The notes under the pieces are model-generated. The model did no database searches and was not told where the DNA came from. It saw only the letters and a program-made list of their open reading frames with translations. Both the position numbers and the translations under genes were made by a program. A stretch of 64,000 nt of DNA from Biomphalaria glabrata (Eukaryota > Mollusca > Gastropoda > Planorbidae): assembly GCF_947242115.1 (NCBI RefSeq), contig NC_074719.1, positions 41,060,712 to 41,124,711 on the forward strand, given 5' to 3'. Positions 57,095 to 64,000 of the stretch are shown here, piece by piece. The number at the start of each line of letters is the position of its first letter. Within the stretch, counting starts at the first letter, position 1.

Positions 57095-57459
57095 AGAGGG
57101 AGCGTAGTGGATGAGTGGTAAAGTACTTGACTTTTAAACTGAGGGTTCTAGGGTTCGAATAAGACTGGTATTTTCAATTTCAAAATGCTCTGAGTCCACC
57201 AAGCTCGAATGCAGCGGTTCTCAACCTTTTATGCTCGGTGACCCTTTTTTACAATCCCCCACTCCGCCGCGACCCTCCCCCTCCCCACACACACATACAG
57301 CAATAGAAGAATAGACAACAGCAATCCATATTTTTGATGGTCATAGCGACCCCTGGCATATCGTCAATCGAGCCCCAAGGGGGTCGTGATCCACAGGTTG
57401 AGAACCCCTGCTCTAATGGATACATGGCATTAGTTAGGAATAAGTAAAGGCGGCTTTGG
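57095..57459 (+). mobile_element. SINE family A copy split by a small hAT element
   Basis: The head GGAGCGTAGTGGATGAGTGG and GGGTTCGAATAAGACTGG run to 57211. The body resumes at 57411 with CTCTAATGGATACATGGC and continues to about 57459. Confidence 0.75.
57212..57410. mobile_element. 199-bp hAT MITE inserted in a SINE
   Basis: The left end is CAGCGGTTCTCAACCTTTT and the right end CAGGTTGAGAACCCCTG, which are imperfect inverted repeats. The 8-bp flanks CTCGAATG (57204-57211) and CTCTAATG (57411-57418) are a target duplication with one later change. No coding capacity. Confidence 0.85.
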
Positions 57460-58975
57460 AATCCGTGGTTAAGTCATGGGTTTGAATCTCTGTGAAGACT
57501 CAGATTTTGAATTTCTTGATTTTTATCTGAGTCCACCCAACTCTAATGGGTACCTGACTTTCGTTGCGGAAAGTAAAAATGGTTGGTTGTTGTGCTGCAC
57601 CCTGGCCAAAGAATCAAATGACCTTAACATCATCTACCCCAGTGATTCCCAAAGTGGTCTATATAGACCCCCAGGGGTCTACGAAGACTTCTAAGGGGTC
57701 TACGAAAGTGAAAAAGCAAATTGGGGGTCTATGAGATGTCCATGGGGGTCTATGACTTTAATGTTCACACCCCATTAATGTAACTATTTCAAACACTTAT
57801 AAATGATTTTTACCTTAGTTATAAATAATTATCACATCAGTCAAAAGTAAAATAGTTCTATTTATATTTCAATACTTATTTTAATAGTTAATTTTGTCTA
57901 CATATAAGTAATGTTTAACAAAAAGAAATCTTGATTTTAAAGCGTTGATTATTTATTTCCTTGTTAAATAAGAGATTGTCTATAATAAGAGCCTTTTTAT
58001 GACCATATGAAACCAATTACACTCGAGGATTATTTGAGACGATGCCACCCTGATAAAAAGAGAAAAGTGAGAAAAAAAGTTCAGAATAGACTCACTAAAT
58101 GTTTCTTCAACATCATATAGAAAGGATAGTGGTTTGTGAGCATTTTACAAGATCTCTTTACATGTAGCCAAACACGGAAAACACTGTAGATAAAACATTG
58201 ATTTTACCAGCCCTTGAAGTAGTTTTAAAAACTGTTTTACACAAACCTTCATCTGATATTATGAAATGAATTTCTTTTAGTAACACTACAGTTCAAGGGC
58301 ACATCGGTGGGATGAGCATTAAAGCTGCAAACTGCCTAATGGTCATCAGCTCCATATTTTTCCCCAGGGCTGACCCACGAAACCTTTCCCATGTTTGGGT
58401 GTATAGCTGCAAAGCAGCAGAGGTTTGAATTCTATTTACCTTCGGCTAGGTAGGCTGCAAGCCAAGGCCAATGAGCCCCTCCTGCCCGAAGCTTACTGGT
58501 TTAGGCGCCAGTAACTCACCTTTGCCCTTTCTCCTGTTATTGAAAACAGCTCCGCAGGCTCAATATTTGAGCCAAACGTGAAAGATCAAGAAACTCTTTG
58601 CGAAAACGTTTACAATAATACATAAGGCTAATTAATAAATTAATATTTAATGTTTGAAGGACTACTTCATAGAACAACGAATTCCTATATGAAACAATAT
58701 CCGCAGAAACGGATGATGAACATAAAAAAAAAAAACATATCTGTAAAAGAAGATAGATCTCTCTAACTTATGATGTAGCTTTACATTACTTTTCACTCTT
58801 TGACTCAATGCAGTTTGAAATTAGTATAAAAAATTAGTTTGTGAATGTGCAAAAATGCAATATAAGTTAAACAGGGGGTCTACCGAAAATCAGAAAACAT
58901 GGCAAGGGGTCTACGAGACAAAAAAGTTTGGGAACCACTGATCTAACCTATAGATTGTGAGGTCTGAAATGGGAA
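57460..58975 (+). mobile_element. SINE family A copy split by a 1.3-kb hAT element
   Basis: The head GTTAAGTCATGGGTTTGAAT and body run to CATCATCTACCC at 57639, and the end ATCTAACCTATAGATTGTGA resumes at 58941. Confidence 0.75.
57640..58940 (+). mobile_element. Decayed hAT transposon, 1301 bp, with BED-type transposase relic
   Basis: The termini CAGTGATTCCCAAAGTGG and AAAGTTTGGGAACCACTG are imperfect inverted repeats. Flanks ATCTACCC and ATCTAACC form an 8-bp target duplication. GGGGTCTACGAAG and GGGTCTATGA repeat near both ends. At about 58007 the plus strand reads MKPITLEDYLRRCHPDKKR, which resembles the region just after the BED finger in ZBED/FAM200-type hAT transposases. The rest is broken or deleted. 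A dispersed repeat (about 58300-58580, shared with 19605-19745) lies inside it. Confidence 0.8.
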
Positions 58976-58987
58976 CTTTTTTTCTAA

Positions 58988-59105
58988 AGGTGGTTGGTTG
59001 TTGTGCTGGCCACATGACACCCTCGCTAACCACGGGGCACAGAAACAGATTAACTTTACAACATCTGCCCGATAGATTGCAAGATATGTAAGGGAACTTT
59101 ATTTT
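58988..59105 (+). mobile_element. SINE family A 3' half
   Basis: GGTTGGTTGTTGTGCTGGCC, CACATGACACCCTCGCTAAC, then the end TTGCAAGATATGTAAGGGAA. It follows directly after another copy, so two SINEs sit head to tail. Confidence 0.7.
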
Positions 59106-60519
59106 TTTTTATTAAAATAAGAATCTAACAAAAGTTAACATATAAAATATGGCGCATTCTCCTTAAAGCTAAAACCCAGGTGGGAAGGTTGAAAATGATG
59201 GAAAAAAAAACAACCATTAATTAAATATTCTTAATGCCCTTCAAAAAACTTACATGCATGTTGTTCCCTCATAATATTTTTGACAGAAAATCTTGTTTAA
59301 ATTAGATTTGAATTTTGCAAATTAAAAGAAAATTATAATCAATGGTTGTATCCAAACCTTTTGAATTATTTTTCATTTATAAGTATATTGAACTGAATGG
59401 ATAGTCATGAAATTGTTAAATGCATTTTAAATTGCTGCTATCATTCCATTGACTAAACAATCATAAAATAATAATAAAAAAAAAAATAATTTCAAAATTA
59501 TTTTTTTCAAGCATAGATTTCACATAGAGTGAAACTTTTTATTTTTATTTGGCTAATGCTTCAATTTTATTGTATCATATTAGTTTTTAATTTTCATTAC
59601 CCAGGATATTTTAAAAATATGTCCACTATTCTCACATATAATGTAACTCGTATTCACAAAATGCTCAAATTAAGCTATAATCTTTAGACCATAGAGATTT
59701 GTATAAATTAACTTGTTTAAATACATTGTAAATGTATATTGCATTTTTGTATCCAAAATTTTTCTGTTGAGTCTTATTGTTAAAGATATACATTTCTGAT
59801 TATAAATGACTGTACAAGTTAGTGAATAAAAATTTGTCATTATTTTAGCTGCTATAGGAATACATTAATGTGAGATACCAGTACTTTGGTATGTGTCATA
59901 TAACAATTTAATGTAATGAAATAAATAGTCTGTAGAATTGAGAATTGACAGTAAAAACATTTAAGTGATGGGCTGTGATCTGTGTGAATTGAGAGCTGAT
60001 CATGTATTGAATTTATGTGTTTCATCTTTAATTCAAGTAAATGTTAATGAATGAATAATTTAAAATAAATTTTGAAATATCTACTTTCTTTTAATAATAT
60101 TTTTTTGCATCAGATCAGAATTTTCAACTTTGCATTCTTAAAATAAACTATAATTTACTATTTGCCTAAGGTAATGTCAGAACACAAAACCATAGTTTTA
60201 TAATAAAGTGTAACTTATCTAAGGTGTATATTGACTACACACAATTTAATTATTATTCTTCATCAAATAGGAGTTTCAACCTTGAGATAAATAACTTGTA
60301 CATGTACTTATGCAATTTAACTATAAAAAAAGCATAGTCAATGAAATAGTAATACTAGTAAATAAGATAAAAGTAAATTAAATATCAATGCTATTGAAGC
60401 CACAGTTGTCTTTTTTTATCTTGTTTGGTGGACTGCAATTTAAGAGGCTATTAATTTCATTGATAATTTCCTCTTAGCTGAAGTGACAGTGTTGTCTCTT
60501 TAAAACCTAAGCTATACCA
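59106..60519. other. AT-rich intergenic DNA
   Basis: Long AT-rich stretch with poly(A)-like words but no exon, repeat family or promoter that I can support. Confidence 0.35.
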
Positions 60520-60775
60520 GTTTAGGCGCCATCTTGCTTTAACTGACACAGAAGAGAGCACCTGGTTGCATACACCTTCAGAACGAGACAGATGGATGTC
60601 ACTTAAAAAACGTAGATGGCAAAAGAAAAAATCTGATTCTACCACTGGCGGACAATGGTTATGCCTGTGCTAGATGTGGCAAAATATGTAGGTCACTGCT
60701 GGGGCTGAGTAGCCACTGGAAACATTCCTCATTATTCTTCAGACTGAAAGATAAGTCTATCATTTTTGAAACATA
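60520..60775 (+). mobile_element. LINE C-terminal fragment with C2H2-like finger
   Basis: In one frame near the end: DNGYACARCGKICRSLLGLS then SHWKH, a finger found at the C-terminus of some LINE ORFs. The upstream frame is broken. A diverged copy is at 45705-45850. Confidence 0.6.
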
Positions 60776-61069
60776 GTTTGTAGCTTCTGTAAATGCATGA
60801 ACTGCCGTCACTAATTACACAAGTCCCATGTGAGTTTGATGGCTTCTAAACATCTTACTTTGCCTTATATTAAATCGTCGTTCTCTCTGTTCCACTGAGT
60901 ACTTGTTCAAATATCATTGATATATCGTAACATGTCATCATTTAGAAAATAAAAGCGATAATCTCTGAAACCTAGGTACAAGTCAGAAGCCATTGATAAC
61001 ACTTGCCATTTAAAAAAAATGAATCTAGATTAGTTACTGATTATTCAATCCATTTAGGCATATACATTT

Positions 61070-61600
61070 ATATATGTGAATGTATAATTTTCCAAAGGCT
61101 GCAGCCTATTTGGACTAACCAAGCCATTGGACTCGAGACAAAAATACACTTTCTCAACACAATCGTCATTCCAACTGCTACATATGCATTTGAGACATGG
61201 AAGTCATCTGTCAAAATTGAGAAAAGACTAAATGTGGCTCAACAGAGATGGCTGAGACGGATTTTGGGAGTCAGTTACACAGATCGGGTCTCAAACAAGG
61301 AAATCCTATGCCGAACTGGGAGTCGAACACTTAGTAAGGTTGTGACTGAGCGGCGCATGAGGTTTGCGGGACATGTTCTACGTCAAAATGAATTACGCAC
61401 ACCAAGAGTTGCGATAACATGGAAGCCAAAACGAGGAAAGCGCAAATAGGGACGTCCTCGTATTACTTGGCGACACACCTTCGTGGAGGACCTCAGAACA
61501 GTGGACAACAGGTGGGAGGAGGCTTCAGACATTGCCAGTGACAGATCTTTATGGAGACAGCTTGCCCCCGAACGGCGGGGGAGGACCTAAGTCTAAGTAT
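61070..61600 (+). mobile_element. RTE-like LINE, C-terminal half
   Basis: The open frame to 61449 carries TKIHFLNTIVIPTATYAFET, KRLNVAQQRWLRRILGVSYT and ERRMRFAGHVLRQNE. After one stop it continues GRPRITWRHTFVEDLRTVD and SDRSLWRQLAPERRGRT. This is the standard end of RTE/BovB-like and related LINEs. The 5' part is missing. Confidence 0.8.
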
Positions 61601-62482
61601 GATTACCGTTTACACTTGACTATACTAGTATACTTTAGCGTAGGCTTCTTGAGCTAAGGTAGGAAGGTTACACCTTCAGATTTACTGTGATCTAGATCTA
61701 GAAGTATGCCTAGATCTCACAGTGTAAGGTGTTCAACATGTTTATTTTTGTTTGCAAGCCACTCAAAAGAAAAAGAAAGTGATAAAAGTATTGAAAGGTC
61801 TTGTCAGTCTAGATTACTCTAGACAGTCTAGATCATCTACTCATCTAGGATTCTACACTAGAGTATCTGTCATATCGTGATCAGAAAGGTGGGCGGCTCT
61901 AGGTATACAGATCTATTCCATGACTAAGACCCTGGCTAGATCTACTGATCTAGATCTAACAATATAACTAGAATTAAACTAAAATACTAGATTAGAAAAA
62001 TAGCTTTCTTGATCTAGAATCTAAATATAGATCAAGAATAGTTGCGGCAAATGCTTAATTTTTAACCCTTTTAAGTCTATATCTAAGAGCCTATTATCGG
62101 AATATTATACAATCTTTTGGATCTATACATTCGCTTAACTCGTACTCTTTCTCGGTAGGAGGTGGGGAGTGGCTAGTTTAAAAAAATGGCGTTTTTTTTT
62201 TTAAAAATCTAACATTCATAAGTTATAAAGAGAAAAAAAATGGCTCTATTAGCTCTATAAAGGAATATTGTATTTTTAAGTATTGATGACAATTATGCCC
62301 TTGTTTTAAAGAATTCGGAAGCTACTACCTCTATAATGTCACGTTTGCAGTTTTATAAATTGACATAACAGCTACATTGACAAATATTGTTTTCAACTTT
62401 CTAGAAGCAGATACAATAATTTTGAATTCGTTTGATTTGTAAACGTTTTTAATTCATTACAGCCTCGAATTTTGAGCGATTT
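61601..62482. other. CTAGATCT-rich and unassigned sequence
   Basis: From about 61680 to 62110 the CTAGAT/AGATCT word habit returns. The remaining stretch to 62482 would be the 3' flank of the minus-strand exon; no clear poly(A) site beyond the AATAAA overlapping its stop was found. Confidence 0.45.
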
Positions 62483-62659
62483 TTATTTTCCGAAAATTAA
62501 ATCAAGGACAGAAGCAGCAGCAGCAATAAAACCCCAGAGACTTCGAGACTTTCTTATAAGCGTCCCATTGATGTAACCAAATTGCGAAGACTGGGTGTCA
62601 TTGAATGTCTGGTTGCTTAACTGTTTAGTACTTTCATCATTCTGAAATTCTTTAGATGC
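62483..62659 (-). CDS. Last exon of a probable secreted peptide precursor ending in Gly-Lys
   Basis: Not recognised. Partial: the upstream exons are not found and may lie beyond the window. After an acceptor (CATTTTAG) at 62660, 58 codons stay open on the minus strand; the other two frames stop early. The exon begins ASKEFQNDESTKQLSNQTFN, with sequons NQT, NDT and NGT. It then has a basic stretch, IRKSRS, and a hydrophobic Trp-bearing helix, SLWGFIAAAASVLDLIF, followed by GK and stop. A terminal Gly plus basic residue is the usual mark for C-terminal amidation, so an amidated helical peptide cut after Arg is plausible. Its layout recalls the C-terminus of the 46.6-kb precursor (KR, FLWPDL, then AAGR-stop), though sequence identity is low. 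The exon could also be a membrane anchor. AATAAA overlaps the stop. Support is one acceptor plus one open frame, so moderate. Confidence 0.55.
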   Translation of the reverse strand, partial: ASKEFQNDESTKQLSNQTFNDTQSSQFGYINGTLIRKSRSLWGFIAAAASVLDLIFGK

Positions 62660-62737
62660 CTAAAATGTAAAATGAAAAACAAAGTAAATGAAAAGTGTCA
62701 TTACAAACTTTTACTATTTTTACTAACTCTAACCCTT

Positions 62738-63438
62738 ACAAAGGTGTCATTATAAAGGTGTCATTATACAAAGGTGTCATCGCAAGGTTTCATTATACAA
62801 AGGTGTCATTACGAAGGTGTTATTATACAAAGGTGTCATTATAAAAAGGTTTTATTATACAAAGGTGTCATTATAAAAAGGTGTCATTATACAAAGGTGT
62901 CATTATACAAAGGTGTCATTATACAAAGGTGTCATTATACAAAGGTGTCAATATACAAAGGTGTCAATATACAAAGGTGTTATTACACAAAGATGTCATT
63001 ATACAAAGATTTTATTATACAAATGTGTCATCGCAAGGTGTCATTACAAAGATGTCATTATACAAAGGTGTCATCGCAAGGTGTCATTACAAAGATGTCT
63101 TTATACAAAGGTTTCATCGCAAGGTGTCATTACAAAGACGTCATTATACAAAGGTGTTATCGCAAGGTGTCATTACAAAGACGTCATTATACAAAGGTGT
63201 CATCGCATGGTGTCATTACAAAGACGTCATTATACAAAGATGTCATCGCAAGGTGTCATTACAAAGATGTCATTATACAAAGGTGTCATCGCAAGGTGTC
63301 ATTACAAAGATGTCATTATACAAAGGTGTCATCGCAAGGTGTCATTACAAAGATGTCATTATTCAAAGGTGTCATTATACAAAGGTGTCATTATACTAAG
63401 GTAGTCATTACAAAGGTAGTCATTACAAAGGTAGTCAT
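62738..63438. repeat. 0.7-kb minisatellite of GTGTCATTATACAAAG units with 42-bp composite
   Basis: The first 280 bases use a 16-bp unit (AAAGGTGTCATTATAC). From about 63020 a 42-bp composite of three unit types repeats about eight times: AAGGTGTCATCGC, AAGGTGTCATTAC and AAAGATGTCATTATAC. All three plus-strand frames are open only because of the repeats. It lies about 80 bases upstream of the acceptor of the exon at 62483-62659, hence probably in its intron. Confidence 0.92.
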
Positions 63439-63724
63439 TTGTTAGCTTATCAGTGTCTTTAAAAGATGTAACCAAAGGTTCTATATAAATAACATAACAG
63501 CCTTTACTTAGTAAACATGTCAGGTATCTTAAAGAGCATTAAAGTCAGGAATGATCTAAAAATCATAAAAAATCCAGATTTCTAATTTTTCATTGAGCTA
63601 GAGTTCTAGACTCCGCAGTTCGAACCTGATAACTTTGTTAATCATGCACCCATTGCCTATGATCAAAAACATATAAAACTATTTATAAAAAAAAATTCAG
63701 TATTATGTATCAATCTTTCCATTT

Positions 63725-63905
63725 ATATATTTATCAGAGAGCCCTGCGCTCAATGGACTTATCGCTTCTAGTAGTGCCACGTTTCTCCCTCAAAAGCTAC
63801 GGTCTGCGGGCTTTTTCAGTGCATGGACCAAAGGTTTGGAACTCACTCTCTATTGATCTCAGACAGTCAGCATGCTACACTACGTTCAAGAAGAACTTAT
63901 AAATC
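63725..63905 (+). mobile_element. LINE C-terminal fragment reaching toward the window edge
   Basis: The plus strand reads QRALRSMDLSLLVVPRFSLK, SYGLRAFSVHGPKVWNSLS, then TTFKKNL and a stop, followed by IYLFKTF. This is the well-known end of CR1/L2-type LINEs. The 3' UTR runs to the window end. Confidence 0.75.
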
Positions 63906-64000
63906 TATCTGTTTAAAACTTTTTAAGATTAATTTATTATCTCTCGTGTTTGTGTTTGTTATGTTATTTTAGAGCCTTGAGCCTACATTTTGTTTGTTAA

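Noticed and set aside
62774-63445. Overlapping plus-strand open frames in three frames
   Set aside because: All three frames are open through the same minisatellite, which marks them as products of the repeat.

Overview
The window looks like nuclear DNA of a heterobranch gastropod, probably a freshwater pulmonate snail. This is inferred from several signs: AT-rich, intron-rich, repeat-packed sequence; long tracts built from the word CTAGATCT; a mollusc-type trypsin-like protein; and tRNA-derived SINEs and LINE tails of a type I associate with planorbid snails. No species can be fixed without a search. All gene models were built by eye from splice signals, reading frame and codon phase.

Six host genes or gene parts are supported. 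(1) 667-3869, minus strand: a possible 59-residue microprotein with a tandemly duplicated middle exon. (2) 10072-11157, plus: a trypsin-fold protein whose catalytic His position appears to be Asn. (3) 15848-18982, plus: TATA box, non-coding first exon, two coding exons and poly(A) signals for a 380-residue secreted, Cys-free protein with a 24-residue Trp repeat. (4) 28449-41916, minus: a six-exon gene for a 253-residue secreted protein made of four three-cysteine modules; all five splice junctions agree in phase. (5) 46548-48553, minus: a 180-residue precursor with four KR-bounded peptides, each with Trp at position 3 and Cys at position 14, the last ending Gly-Arg. (6) 62483-62659, minus: the last exon of another apparent precursor, ending in a hydrophobic helix plus Gly-Lys. 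Genes 3, 4, 5 and 6 look secreted or precursor-like, and I do not recognise any of them as a named family.

The rest is mostly repeats. There are two SINE families (A and B); fragments of at least five LINE groups, several with their own short 3' tail repeats; a Ty3/Gypsy-type LTR fossil at 23790-27433; hAT DNA transposons with 8-bp target duplications (53332-54048, 57212-57410, 57640-58940); smaller inverted-repeat elements; and large minisatellites at 5.2-7.1, 7.7-8.6, 29.8-32.6, 36.7-36.9 and 62.7-63.4 kb. Three of these arrays lie in introns of host genes, one only 12 bases from a splice donor. The long apparent proteins read from the 15-bp array are products of its unit length, not genes.

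The most promising undescribed biology is the four-peptide precursor (46.6-48.6 kb), the four-module cysteine protein (28.5-41.8 kb), the Trp-repeat precursor (16.7-18.8 kb) and the exon at 62.5 kb. Together they suggest a locus rich in lineage-specific secreted peptides.
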